NCBI GenBank assembly: GCA_020747015.1
Contig: JAGTJM010000048.1
Span: forward strand, 62,001-126,000
Direction: 5' to 3'
Source of the DNA: Pyrenochaeta sp. MPI-SDFR-AT-0127
Taxonomy: Eukaryota > Ascomycota > Dothideomycetes > Pleosporales > Cucurbitariaceae
DNA: 64,000 nucleotides
Of the stretch, positions 36,165 to 48,651 are shown in pieces (position 1 is the stretch's first letter; each line of letters starts with the position of its first letter). A program made the position numbers and the translations under genes. The notes beneath the pieces were generated by a model that saw only the letters and a program-made list of their open reading frames with translations, ran no database searches and was not told the origin of the DNA.

Positions 36165-37466
36165 TTGGAATCCTTGTCACCAATCATGACTCCTCCATCT
36201 TTTTTGAGCATCCCCATCACTCTTCGAGAGCAAATCTACGACGAGCTGCTCACCGCCCGCGCGGTAACGTCCCTTGTTTCACCAATCTGCGCAATTCTAC
36301 TCCTTAACCGCCAAGTATACCACGAAGTTAATGATTATCTCGCATCAAAACTTCTTATCCTTATCCAAACCAACGATCCTCTTTTCATCCGAAGTGTCCT
36401 CGGAGATGCCGCCAGATGCTCCTTTCCAATCATCTCGCAGCTCAAGCTCAGGCCTGACATTGCTCACAAGGATGTTTCCAAAGCTCCAATTGCGATGAAG
36501 GTTCAATTCCATATGTACCGGACACACGAACGGGGACTAGCAAGCTATCCGGTTTTTCTGATTCCGGCATCGTCGCTGAGGATACTCTTGGACGATATCC
36601 TCGCGTCGCCGAGATGGATGGATTGGACTATGCAGGCTTCCATCTCATTTCAGATTTCTAACACGTTTACGTATACCCAATTGAGGGCAGAAGAGTTGTT
36701 GATCGGGCCATGGTTGGAATGGATTCGCCCTGTGAAGTTTCTCGGTGTTGAGACGGATGCTTCGATCTCACGAGCCCTCACCCACCGGCTCAAAGGGAGA
36801 CTTGTTGGACAACACATAGCTGAGGAACTTGTGCGCAAGTTTGAATCACTTCGCCACGCTGCACTAGAAAAGGCACATGGCGAGGAATGGGACCTTGCGT
36901 CTGAGCGATACAGCATGGCAAGCAGGTATGCAACGTTGCTTTGGGAGTGCCATTTGGCCTGCTTGAGAGACGCATCGGAAAAGACTTTAGAGACTGATTT
37001 GATTTTACTCCTCTGGGCTATGGTGACTGAAGATGGCGCCAATCACATACAATGCTTCATCAACGCTGCGAGCGACGGACGACCGAATGCCAATCTACCC
37101 ACTGGATGCGCAGTCAACAATGCAAACCTAATGCAGGCACGCCAAATTGGCGAAGAGATTATCAGAATCCAGTCAAACCGTCCGTCCTTCGGGTCTGAAG
37201 AGATGTTCAATGATGAAACAGCGCAAGTTATTGTACGGAAGGGCAAAGCAGTCGTTTGCTATAGGCTTCATGTTGTTTGTCGCGCCTTAGGGGACTTAGA
37301 TGCTGCAGTTGGATATCTGCGAGATGCATACATGTACGAGCCTGAGAATACGGAGAAGTTTGAGCGAAAAGCAAAGGAGTTGATTGCCGAAGGAGCAAGG
37401 GATACAGGGGATGCGAGGGAAGGTGTTGTGAGTTGGGAAACTGATATTGTATTGATGTCGGGTTGA
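36165..37466 (+). CDS. Conserved fungal protein with F-box/2EXR-like N-terminus and TPR-like C-terminus
   Basis: Single exon, 433 residues. The N-terminus (FLSIPITLREQIYDELL, then LLLNRQVYHEVNDYLASKL) resembles the LP-x-E-I-R-x-x-IY-x-x-LL opening of many fungal F-box/2EXR proteins. The C-terminus contains helical pairs with TPR character (AVVCYRLHVVCRALGDLDAAVGYLRDAYMYEPEN). The middle is alpha/beta with no recognised motif. The alternative start Met 36186 (MTPPSFLSIP) would remove only seven residues. Function unknown; a protein-interaction or ubiquitin-adaptor role is a guess from the domain ends. Head-to-head with the F-box-like gene at 35818. Confidence 0.7.
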   Translation: MESLSPIMTPPSFLSIPITLREQIYDELLTARAVTSLVSPICAILLLNRQVYHEVNDYLASKLLILIQTNDPLFIRSVLGDAARCSFPIISQLKLRPDIAHKDVSKAPIAMKVQFHMYRTHERGLASYPVFLIPASSLRILLDDILASPRWMDWTMQASISFQISNTFTYTQLRAEELLIGPWLEWIRPVKFLGVETDASISRALTHRLKGRLVGQHIAEELVRKFESLRHAALEKAHGEEWDLASERYSMASRYATLLWECHLACLRDASEKTLETDLILLLWAMVTEDGANHIQCFINAASDGRPNANLPTGCAVNNANLMQARQIGEEIIRIQSNRPSFGSEEMFNDETAQVIVRKGKAVVCYRLHVVCRALGDLDAAVGYLRDAYMYEPENTEKFERKAKELIAEGARDTGDAREGVVSWETDIVLMSG

Positions 37467-38748
37467 GCCAAGTTGATAAGAGCTTCTGGTGTAATGTGTA
37501 TAGAGAATTTTATTGGTCTATTTAGAGGATAGAAAAAAGTCCATTGATATACCCGAAACAGTGAATGCAAGTTATCTAGATATGCAGAAACACAAAATAT
37601 CCAACGTTAGAGTATATTGAACGCATAGATCATTTTTCTGTCCGAATTGAGCACTAGCTTACCTGGAGCTTCGCAATGTGCTTTGGAATTACTGCAAACA
37701 TCCTCACCAGCGTTTGCAATCGAGCGAGTTATGATAATCTCCACCATTTGTGGTGATGTGAATGGTTAACGTCACTACTTAGTAAGTGAAATTGTCAATC
37801 TGGAAAAGAGTCAATCGGTTTTCATTCTTTGTGGAGATGCGTTACCCAGGTTAGCCACGTTTATTCAAATCTGTTCATGACAGTAGAGTTGATAGTATCA
37901 CCATCACATAAAACGACACTTTTCAAGCGGAGAAATTTATTGCCTTCCTATCTTTCGTCCATACTGCCAGGGCGTTACATATCACTATTCAACACCCTGG
38001 TTGATTCTTCAACCCTTAGGGAGATATTGCAATTACTGGACATTGGCCTTTCACTATTGCCTTGATGCAGTCAACCAGTTAGTCTTTGAAGCAACAAGTG
38101 ATATTGGTAAAGGCTAAAAGCGAACTACCCTTTGCTTGTGTATGTTATCAGCACTGATATACATCTTCACCTAGAATCATGGGATCCTCAATCATATGTT
38201 GTGGCTCCAGTTTCTGATTCTGAATTCAATGTTATAACTGTCTACCGTTTGCGGTAATTATTTTCTACTTTAATATGTTTTGTAGTGGTGGCATGGAGCG
38301 AGTGCTTATCAAAAGAGATAAACACAAAATCATGATTTGGAAACTTAAAACTTGTAGCATTGTAGCATAAGACCATATAAGCAACCGACAGAACTAGCAG
38401 AATGATCAAGAGAAGCACTTATGTGAAACCCGAATAATCGTTCCTTGTGTGCCCCCTGAAAGAAGGAAACGTTATCATTCGACATTGCGAACAGGTTTGC
38501 AGAAAACACAGTTATAGGCAACGACCCGAACCCTCAAAAAAGCACCAAACATAACCGACTTCGCAGAAGTAGAAAGCCCTACTATGTTTTTCGTCAAAGT
38601 GATAAGCGGCAAGATCATTTCTTGCACAACCTCACACCCTCATCAGCATGTATAAAAGAAAGTTGAACGTGAACCTTACGTCACAGTCATCAGAGAGAAC
38701 TCAAAGACAAGAGAGAAAAAGCCCATAAGACTACTTCCTCTGATGGGT
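37467..38748. other. Intergenic, convergent gene ends
   Basis: About 1.28 kb, AT-rich, between convergent genes. The only longer frame, 37829-38065 plus (78 codons), has no family signature. Confidence 0.45.
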
Positions 38749-41700
38749 CTAGAGGGGTATGAGTAGACCCTTCGTGCCGCTACATTCCCCCATCGTACCG
38801 CCTATGAGACTTCTGTATCCCACAATCGCTTGTGATCTTGCTGATTCCGCAAGTTCGTCAACGAGGTCCTTTGCAGCTATTTGGCCGTTCCTCTCTGCAA
38901 AATCCTTTGCTCTTCGAACCTGCTCGCCATCATCTGACACTAGGTCGACGCCCTTATGGTACAGCATCAACAGCATATCCATTCGCCCATTCTCTGCCGC
39001 ACTTTCAAATGCAGTTCTACCTTGATACTTGCTGCCAGGAGCGTTGATATTTGCACCGCGTTGAATAAGAAGTTCTGCAATACCGACATAACCTGTCCCG
39101 GCAGCAAGTTGTAAAGCTGTGCCAGCTCCCCAGATACAGGATCGGGCATTGACATCGACTCCACGATCAAGTAAGAAATGTATGATATCAGTGTGGCCTA
39201 GCTGTACAGCCATTTGAAGCGAGGTATGGGTGATACCAAGTGTTGGGATAAAGTGAATATCAGCACCATGGCCATAGAGGAGCTCGACCATTGCGAGATC
39301 ACCCATCGAGATTGCTTGTAGTACTGCCGTCAACCTTCCTGAGAAACGGTACTCAGACCCAAAGCTAGTTATACTGTTCACATCTGCGCCTCGTGTGAGC
39401 AAACTGCGAACAATCTTGATATTGCGCGTAGCAATTGCTTCTCCGAATAGTGTTGGGCGTCTTTCGTACACTTTCACGAATTCACATAGCCCATATTGAT
39501 TTGCCATTACCACCTTTTTTAGTTGAGTGTTCTTCAAGTTAGCAAAACTCGCAAGTCTATCCACCAATATTTCATCCTCTTTCTCAATGGCCCTACGGAG
39601 AGCCTTACTTGCAAAATGTTTATCGCCTGCGGGGTAACGTTGACAAAAGGCATCAAGTATAGCTTCAACGATATCAGTAGAAAACGAACACGCTTCCAGG
39701 AGTGCCTCAGGGTCATTTGGATCTGCCCCACGAGCAAGCAATTCGTGAATTAAACGTTCATCTTCGCATAAGATCGCAACAGTGAGTGGTGAGTGTCCTA
39801 CTATGTCAATGGTTATGTTAAGGTCAGCTCCTTCATCCAGAAGGATACGAGTCATATCGTGGTTTCTGCGCCGAATTGCTTCTGCTAGAGGTGATATCTG
39901 ATCTTTTGAATAGGGAACACTCCGGCAGATAACGTTGTCGAACTCCCCGCCCAATTCATCATGTTTTACCCCTGCCCGGATAAGCTCTTTCACCACAGCT
40001 ATATTGCCCCATATCGTACAGCATAATACAGTGCTCGCGCAGGCACAAAATCTGAGATTGATGTGTCGAGAAATAGACGCGTAAGATCAGCATTGCGTAC
40101 CAAGATAGCCGTTGTGACGCTCTGGGGTGACGGTTTGATGCCCGCTGACATCAATATCTCGACAATATCTTTGTGGTTCCCCAAAGCCGCGAGATCAATT
40201 GCCATATATGACTGTAAAGGGGGGATACCGCGTGTCTTAATCAGTAAGTCTACCAGATATCGAACCATTGATACGTTTCCTACTTCGGCTGCAGCCAAAA
40301 GAGCTGCTGTATATTTCGCGGGTTCCACAATCGTGTTCAAGACGCCCCGATTTTGGAACATGTGAATAAGATTCTGATGATTCCATCTAATTGCTTCTGC
40401 GAAAGGAGTTATAGCAGGATACGCTATATGAATTTCTTGGAGTAAATGCGGATCAACATCGGCAGGGAAACAGCCAGCATACGGGCGGCGGTAGTCTAGA
40501 TAAGAGTGCCCAAGTCTTTCGCTGACAACATAAATATGTTCCCTTAATACGCAATCAAGCTCTATGCCAGCCTCACAAAAGTTTTGAAGGATGCCATGCT
40601 GGTTGCCCCGTACGGCTTCACATAGACATCGTACGTCGGGGGCTAAGCCTACTTCCAAAAGGAAATCAACAAGGTCTTTGTTGCCTTCATACGATGCTCG
40701 CTGTTGCACTTTTCGACACATTTCTTCTATTTCAGAACTGGTAGAAGCTATACGGAAGCCTTCACCAAACATTGTCTTTATGGCAGAGGTAGCTCGAGCA
40801 TGTCCACAAAATTGCATAGCGTTTGTTATAGGCGCTCGCACCGCCCAACCAGACGATATACCTGCAGGAAGTTGTGAAAATCCGATATATGTATCTACGA
40901 GCGATTCACTCTTCCAAAATTCAGGTCTTGACATGTCGGACAACTCTACTCTAGCTCCAGCTACGAGTAAACATCGTAATATGTCACAAGTGGCTGGTGG
41001 TAGCACTCGTTGAGAATACTTGTCGCGTGCAAGCACACCTAGTCCTAAAAGGTGGTTCATCGCGGTAGCATGGTGATTTCGATTGACGTCTACACCAGAG
41101 TCGATGAGAATACTGGCGATATCCAGGTGTCCAAATTCACAAGCTAAGCCAAGCGGCGTGAATGACCAGTCGCCGAAACGACAAGTAACTCGGTCGGCAT
41201 CAAGTCCTCGATCGATAAGTATTTGTACAATTCGTGGAACGTTGGATTTGATAGCAATAGTGAGTATGCTTTGTTGAATTGCTGACATATAAGGCGCCGG
41301 GACCGCGTCTAGGATATCCCGCATTTGCAAGACTGAAAAGTGCTTGATTTGCTCAAAAAGTGCATCGAAGGCCGCGTAATCCGAGCCCGCGAAATTGTTC
41401 ATGAGCAAGAACAAAATTTGTTTCAGGACAACAATGTCCATTGACGACTTCTGTATTTCTTGTTTCGCTTTCCATGGAAGCAAAGGCATGGTTTTCCCAA
41501 CAGAATGACTAAGGCTTCTTCTAATTTTCATGCAAAGCGCTCGGAACTCGTAAAACATTGGGCCATCAAGATTCTTGAAGAGTGAAGTGGTGTTCACCGG
41601 GATGGCTCGTGTCGATTCTACACCATCGGTGTAGACCACCTGGAAGTCCGGTAGGCCTGATATAACGAAGCTGGCATCGGCCTCGAATTGACTAGATGGC

Positions 41701-42425
41701 GTGGGCAACCGAGATGGAATGAGACACCAATTATCAAAATTTCGCGGAGAGGAACTGTGAATATTGGATAAGTAAGACTGCTCACCGGAGCTTTCCCACT
41801 GAATCTGAGGAAACCTCAAGTAATATAGGTCGGACTCTGGAGGAACAATGTGGTCCTTTCGAACGAAAACTTCTGTGCCCAGAATACGATCCAAAGCTGG
41901 GGTGCCGCGAGAGCCATTGTCATGTTCGGCCTTGTTGGTTGATGGGAGTACTTCTGCTGGAGAGTGGCTTTTGATCGAGACACCGTCCGGTAACGTGTCT
42001 CTTTCGCAGCTATGTTTGGCAGAATTACAAAGCCTATATCGCGCTGTCTCCTTTTTAACCTTCTCGCTTGACACTTCAGTTCCATACACATAGAGTCGGT
42101 TCGTCACACCCGCTGCCTTTTGCCGCTCAAAAATATGCCCGATGACATGCCATGCCTCTCGGGTCAATTTCTTCCGGAAGCCCCAATGCTTGAATTGCGT
42201 TTCATGTTGTGGTTTGCTGGTTTGAAGTCAGCTTCAACGCTACGATGAAGAATTATGTTGAGGTGCTGGTACACACCTTGCAGTCAAGCCATGTAATTTC
42301 ATAGCTTCAATCACACCATGCTCACCCTCTAAACTCCTATTGTCTATGAGGTACAATCGCCTGATCAACTCTTTGTGCGTTTCCCACCGGATTTGCGGTA
42401 GATTTGGGCGACGTATTTTCGGCAT
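38749..42425 (-). pseudogene. Clr5-domain ankyrin-repeat protein, interrupted by a frameshift
   Basis: Exon 1 (42425-42277) and the start of exon 2 (from 42216) rebuild a Clr5 domain across a 60-nt intron: IRWETHKELIRRLYL..VIEAMKLHGLTA-S-KPQHETQFKHWGFRKKLTREAW. A long linker and many ankyrin units follow (TPLGLACEFGHLDIASILIDSGVDVN; TALQLAAGTGYVGIAELLIQRGANIN). At the run of four G (forward 40007-40010) the frame shifts: the upstream part ends ALYYAVRYGAI-stop at 39999, and the repeat continues in another frame as GNIAVVKELIRAG from the same place. Thus two open frames of about 740 and 415+ residues form one protein of roughly 1,150. A one-base loss or two-base gain is required. It may be a true lesion or a sequencing error; the rest of both frames is open. 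Confidence 0.75.
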
Positions 42426-45400
42426 AAAATTTTGGGTAGCAGATTATGTTCTGCTGGACGATATGGCAGGTTTTGCAAGGGGGAAAGACAAGTATCGGGC
42501 CTTCTGTTTGTTTCAATTGCAAGTATAACTTGAATTCGCAGTGGGTTTGAGGGGTGGAGGCTGATTCACAGCTCAAGTGAACTCCAATGATAGTTTCACC
42601 TACGATTGGTACAGTTGTTGCTGGTATGGGTTAAACCGTCTGATGAACGCCCAGATTCTGCTAATTTCAACTATGACGCATTGAACAAGATGAACCAGAT
42701 TCTGGATAGCAACAAGGTATTCAGAACATCGAGCATCAGCTACTGGACAGTGTGCAGCTTTTTGTTGGGTTTGGTGTGCCAGGCTGAGGGCAAATCTGCG
42801 CCTCTTTCTTGACCGGTTTACAGGTTACAGCCAATAACTGCGTGCACGATACGAGGAGGACGCTCAATGTGCAGCACTTAGCGCGACACAATAAGACCGG
42901 AGGCGCAGACCTTCCAGAATCTGGAGACTGCATCACGTCTCCAGGGCTTCCAAACACTTTTAGGGCCACGTATTGACAGCGACGGAAAGCGCCTAAATCC
43001 AAAATGAGTTCCAGAATCTGCATGATGCTTGACAGAAAGAGGGTGCTTTAGCCTCAGTGGCAAACGTCGTCAGGCGCAATAGGTTTTTGGGTGATGATTG
43101 ATGCATATCGAACGTGTCAGAACCTTGGCGTACAGGAGCAAGTGAAGCGTGCTGTGCGAATCAGAAACATGGTTATGGGAGCAATTCGGTCAACCTGCTT
43201 TCCCTCCTTTGTCTGCCTCTCGTCATTTTCATTTCCAGTTTCTGGAACTAATCCACCTCGCTATTCCTCATCAAAGTATGATCCCAACGCGAGGTTCCCG
43301 GCAGAGACACCAGATTCTGTTGATGGGCCTTACTCTGCCTCACAATGCGACTACGAGAGAATATAACAGCTAGGGTCGGTTTGATTGACCTAGCCCCAAT
43401 AAGCAAGAAAATTGGGCAATTAAAGAAAAGCTCATATACTCTGAGCTTGTGATCTCCATTTCTCCTTTTACGGGGTGCCATCTCAATCTTGCACTTTGAA
43501 CCGATCTACCAAGGTTAAGTCAAACGCGCAAATCAAGATGGCGAACTGGTCCCTTGAAGCTCGCATCGGCCTCGGAACTCTTCTTGTCCATCTCACCATT
43601 CCGCTTTTCGTTGTCTCTGCGAAACTATTTTGGAAGTACAGCAGACTCTTGCGCCAGAGTAAATAGTCCAGAATTCCAAACATTTTCGTGCACGCTAACA
43701 TGGGTAAGGGCACCGCAAAAGCGTACTGCCCCTTTATACGTCCCCAAAGACAACGACAAGGGCCTCAATACCAATGACCGGAAAGATTTTGATTCGAAAG
43801 AGTACATTCTATGTATGCGATGCCGTGTATTTAGGATGATGGTGGGTAGTTCAGGTGGAGTTGAATTACAGTGAGAAGATACACGAAGAGTCAAAATATT
43901 AATGCTCGGATTCAGAATCGCCGTTGGCTTCTGACGATTAGACTTATAAAAATAGTATTTAAGAAGAGTCTTCTCCATGCTGTCCTTTCCCTGATAATTG
44001 CTCCGCTCTCCATCTAATGCCACAACCCCCTTACACATCGCTAGTACGGCACTTCTCCCAATCATAACTCCAACCCACTCCCGCTCCATAATACTGCTCC
44101 TTGCCATCGCGAGACTTTATCTTTTCATATCCACAGTTCCTTTCTTGCCTTTTTTGTCCTTGATATGGAGGTCGATTCTGAGATTCATCTTACCTACACC
44201 ACACTGGGATAGCTTATAAATTTGAGGCTCCTGAGAGACTCGAGAGTTATCGGACTGCGCGTATTGATCAGACTTATAGGGTCCTGCGATGCTGATTTCG
44301 TCAACAATCTAAGTTTGATGATGACCAGAGACCAACATTGTGTATAGGAAAACACGAGCAAGTCGCGATCACCTTCGCCACATTCTTACGCAGTCTCAAT
44401 CTATAGAATTCCTCCTTTTCGCTCTGTTGTACGTTTCTAAAGTCCGTGTAACTCCGCTCGATGTCACACCATGTCTGCTCCTCGCAGCCCAAACTAACAC
44501 GCAAGCTTGGATACGCAATGCGTCAGTAGTAATTTTGCTGCCATGCATGGTATTTTGACCCAATGTTAGGCGCGTGTTGAAGAATCCAATGGAGAATTTT
44601 GCGACAACGTGCTAAACGTATATGAGCATATTATCCAGTATTATCATAGAATCATCCTCGCCTGCTAATCCAGAAAAGTGGAAAGATGTTGGAGTTGGCA
44701 AACAAAAAGCAGATGAAGTGGTGCCTGCAAATGGTGATAAGATAGACGTAGCATAGGAACATGCCGACCACATATGAAAGGTCATCAAGTCAGTCGACCT
44801 GAGAATTCCTCAATGGTGGACCTTCCCCATTCCACACACCTGTAGGACCTGTTTCCCGCAGTCCCAGACAATACAATCATCTACTCTGCCACAATACTTA
44901 CAGATTATTCTGTATTCATCTCTTATTGCTACGTCAATATATGGGTAAATGGGATTCTGGAGTGCGACCTAGGATGAGCGGCCTGCAGCGGGGGGTCAGT
45001 AAGCTCCATAACTATGCAGCGGAAGACCCATGCCCATCAGCAGAATGAAAGAGCGACATCGATTCCTCTACCGCATACTTACACTCGCACAGAGCTCATG
45101 ATTCGGTCTGTTCTTATTGCGGAGGTTTTAGTCCAGCCAGTCGACCATGAGTAGATTCCATGTAAGGAAAGACATCTCGTCACTACCCAACCACTACACG
45201 CCGCTTGGAGAGCTATCGATTTCACGGAGTGCGAGTTTTATGAGCAAATTAACTGCGGACCATATTCAGAATGAAATAAAAGAGTTGGTCAAATCATGCA
45301 TGCAATCTGCGTACAGGAACAATAGGGAAGAGGAAATACATTTGTTGAATTTACAGAGCGATGCTAATGTTGTACCTAGTTTTACCATACGCTCCCTCCC

Positions 45401-45435
45401 GAACGCCTGCCTAATGCTGAATCATAATATCATAC
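42426..45435. other. Sparse intergenic region, 3 kb
   Basis: Apart from the possible small spliced gene at 43538-43839 no supported gene was seen. Frames at 43091-43366 (plus), 44107-43625 (minus) and 45147-45479 (plus) overlap others and lack domains. The stretch 44.0-45.4 kb shows nothing recognisable. Confidence 0.45.
43538..43839 (+). CDS. Possible small single-pass membrane protein (83 aa, two exons)
   Basis: Exon 1 (43538-43658) encodes MANWSLEARIGLGTLLVHL and a hydrophobic helix ending SAKLFWKYSRLLRQ. A 50-nt intron with GTAAAT donor, a consensus GCTAAC branch point at 43694-43699 and acceptor TAAG leads to exon 2 (43709-43839), whose frame stays open for 42 codons (HRKSVLPLYTSPK...). 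Helix followed by a basic flank fits a one-pass membrane protein with the C-terminus in the cytosol. No family recognised. Too short to be sure; without splicing the frame stops at 43666. Confidence 0.3.
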
Positions 45436-48036
45436 TTAGTGCTCGAAACCAATCCCTAGGACACCGTTCAGATCTCTGAAGTCTCCTCTGAGTATCTCAA
45501 TGCCATCACGCTTCACCTCTTCTACCAAGTCCTTGATCTTTGGCGCCATGACCTCTGGCTCGAAACCAAAGTACTTATACGCCGTCTTGCTTGGTAAACT
45601 CTTTCCAAATCTCCGCATTGACACTGAAGCATCAGCATAGCGCTCCCATCCATTTGCGGCATACGCCTCGATGACCACGGCGGGTTTGCCTGCCTTGGAC
45701 CTCAAAACCGACTGTTTATATTCGCGGGTCTGCTGTTCGAATAATCTTGGAACAGGGAACGAGACAACGCGTGCCGTGATGTTGAATTTGGACTTGAGGA
45801 GGTCGCGTGTCTGCATAGCGAAGACCATCTCGGAACCCGTGCTTATGAGAGTCACATCGAACTCCTCTTCTTCAACGAAAACGTATGCACCTTTAGCAAA
45901 GCCTTCACGTGAGGACTGCCCCCATTGTGGCAGAACTTGACGTGACAACGAGATGATGCTGGGTGTCTCGGTAGCCTTGATGGCAACCTCGAAAGCTCCA
46001 GCAACTTCCTCAGAGTCGCAAGGCCGCATGTAGAGAAGGTTGGGCATGGCTCGGTACAGGGCTGCAAGAGCGATAGGTTGATGTGTAGGACCATCCTCTC
46101 CAGTACCGATAGAATCGTGGGTCGCTATGTGGATCTGCTGCAGGCCTTGGAGGGCGCCCATTCGCACTGCAGGTGCGGCGTAGAGGTAGAACATGAAGAC
46201 TAGTGGTAGATAGTCAGTGAATTGTTACACGTGGGCAATAGTAAAATTAGAGCGGTTGCCTCGAGGAATACGCCTGGTGAGTTTCATAGACCTTTTGTGG
46301 CAGGGGGCATCAAGTATGGCGCAGTAGAGGGGTTGGGAGCTCACATACAGGATGAGGTAATAGGTAAAAAAGTGCCTTTGTTAAAGGCCGCAAGACCGTT
46401 CGAGATCGCGCACATAGCGTGCTCTCGGATGCCGTAGTGAATATAGCGCCCTGTATAGTTGCCATCAAGCCCACATGCGGTCTGAAGTTCAGGCTACTTG
46501 AATTCAGTATATCATCATTAGCTAAATAAAGGATAGGAACTTACCGACTGGAAATCAACCTTCTTACTATATGCAACGTTGCACGATGGGGTCAAATCAG
46601 CGGTGCCGACCAAGAAATTGCCCATGTTCTCGCCGAGGGGGTTGCCAACAATGCCGGCAGATTTACGAGTGGCAGTGGGCTCCTTGGGGAGGTCTCCTTT
46701 CCTTGGAATAAACTTGGTCCAGTCTTCTGGCATCTTGCCTGCTACCCGCAGTTTAAACTCAGCTGCCAGCTCTGGATAGGCCTTTTCGTAGGCGCTGACA
46801 GTTGCCAACCAATCAGCCTCGAGCTGCTTTCCGCGAGAAGCCACGTCTTCGAAGAAGCTATACATCTCCGAAGGTATCACGTAATGCTCCTCAGGGTTCA
46901 GACCGAACGTCTTTTTAATGTTCGCAATGTCGTCAAGGCCGAGTGCAGCACCATGAGTGGCCGGTGTGCCCGCTTTTCCTGAACCGAAACCGATGACGGT
47001 GCGGATATTGATAAAGGTTGGTTTCTCACTGCTTCTCGCTGCAAGAAGAGCATGTACAATGGCGCTAATGTTGGAGTGACCATCAAGAATGTCGATAACG
47101 TTCCAGCCAGTGGCGCGCATCTTATCGTTCATATCTTCTCCAGAGTTCGCAACATCAGCTGTACCATCGCAGGTGATATTGTTGTTGTCGTATATTATGC
47201 AGAGGTTGTTCAGCTTCCAATGACTAGCCAGAGAGACTGCTTCAAGGCCAACTCCTTCCTGTAGACATGCATCACCAATCATGCACCAGGTCATATTGTT
47301 GACGACTTCGTGACCATCTCGGTTGTACGTTGCTGCGAGATGCTTGGTAGCCATGGCAAGACCAACAGCATTGGCAACTCCTTGGCCAAGAGGGCCAGTG
47401 GTAACTTCGACGCCCTCATTTTCGATCTCGGGGTGTCCCGGGCAGATCGAGTCGTATCGGGATGAGTGGTACGTCTTAAGTTGCTCAGTAGTCATACTCT
47501 CAACACCGACAAGGTGCATGAAGAGGTATTGCCACAAGCAAGCATGGCCTAGCAGGTTGTTAGTTCACTCTTCGATTTTGAGCCCCGAAATATTTCAGAA
47601 CTGGGAAATTGTCCCTTGTCCTCTATTGATCCAGCAGCTTGAAAGCCTTGGGGACAGTTTGTTTAACATGAACATACCATTTGACAAAACGAATCGGTCA
47701 CGATTGAAGTAACTGCCATTCTTTGGCGAGAACTTCATAACGTATTTGTATAGAGCAACGCCTATGGCGGCCATGCCCATGGCGGATCTTCACAATGTCA
47801 GCCTGACAAGTTTTCTGTATATTTACCATGCGCAAAGCTTACCCAGGGTGCCCTCCATTGAACTGTTGGCAAAGGTCTGCAATGTATGCACGGAAATGCC
47901 CAAGAACAAGTTCATGTTTGTCCGCCCCATCGAGCTGAACAGCCGCAACGCCGGTTATGCCATTAACCTTTGTTGCTAATGGTTTGATCGGAAGGTCCGC
48001 AGAAACTTGGTCGTAAAATTCGAGAGATGGCGACAT
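45436..48036 (-). CDS. Transketolase of the dihydroxyacetone synthase type
   Basis: Five exons (48036-47843, 47787-47678, 47548-46545, 46481-46349, 46199-45436) give 734 residues. Thiamine diphosphate enzymes of this branch transfer a two-carbon unit from xylulose 5-phosphate to an aldehyde; the dihydroxyacetone synthases use formaldehyde. Seen: FNGGHPG-SAMGMAAIGVALYKY; NRDRFVLSNG-HACLWQY; EVTTGPLGQGVANAVGLAMA; the ThDP motif IGDACLQEG..DNNN; GRYIHYGIREHAMCAISNGLAAF; and HDSIGTGEDGPTHQP. The wording FNGGHPG and LSNGH..LWQY..HL is closer to dihydroxyacetone synthase than to TKL1-type. No PTS1 is visible at the C-terminus (GIGFEH), unlike yeast peroxisomal forms, so location is open. Introns are 55, 129, 63 and 149 nt. 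The Zn2Cys6 gene upstream is in the same orientation. Confidence 0.92.
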
Positions 48037-48651
48037 GATGCAAGTAATTCTCCAAGTTCAGATGACTCGAATGTCGTTCAGTTGTAGCAGGAAGCCCATA
48101 TTTATCCATCTTGCGTGTCGAGCTCTCATGCCTGAAGCATATTCTGGTATGAAGGAAAGAGGTCATTGCTTCAAGTCGATCGAGACGAGCTCATCTGTAT
48201 CCAGATCCATGCGTTTTGTTGTATTACTCTGCTTCAATTGCGATGATGATTGAGCCTGTCAGATTTCATGTCCCAATGTGGCATACCGAACCGAAGCCAC
48301 TCCATGGACGGAGACAGCGCTGGGTCTCATTGGTGCTCGATGCGAGATTCAAGTCCACCCATCAATACCCGACAGCCTTGATCTCGGTTCTGGTTTCCAA
48401 GAACGCGGGGCCCCATGCCCGGCCGTCTCGGGAGACGGGTCTGTCCTAGCGACCACTGAAGACAGACGGTTTGCACGTAAATTGTAGGGGTGGCCTTGAC
48501 TGAGTGAGCCCGAAACGGCAGATGCGGCCTGTTTCTGTAGACAGACCTACTGATGTGAGCTTAAACCGTTCCTCAACGGTACTTGCACATTAAGACTTCA
48601 ACTCTCCGCTATAATCATCCACATGTAGGTACCCTACTGTTCGACGGGTCG
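48037..48651. other. Intergenic, upstream of transketolase
   Basis: 615 bases that should contain the transketolase promoter and the 3' end of the neighbouring regulator. No supported gene. Confidence 0.45.
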
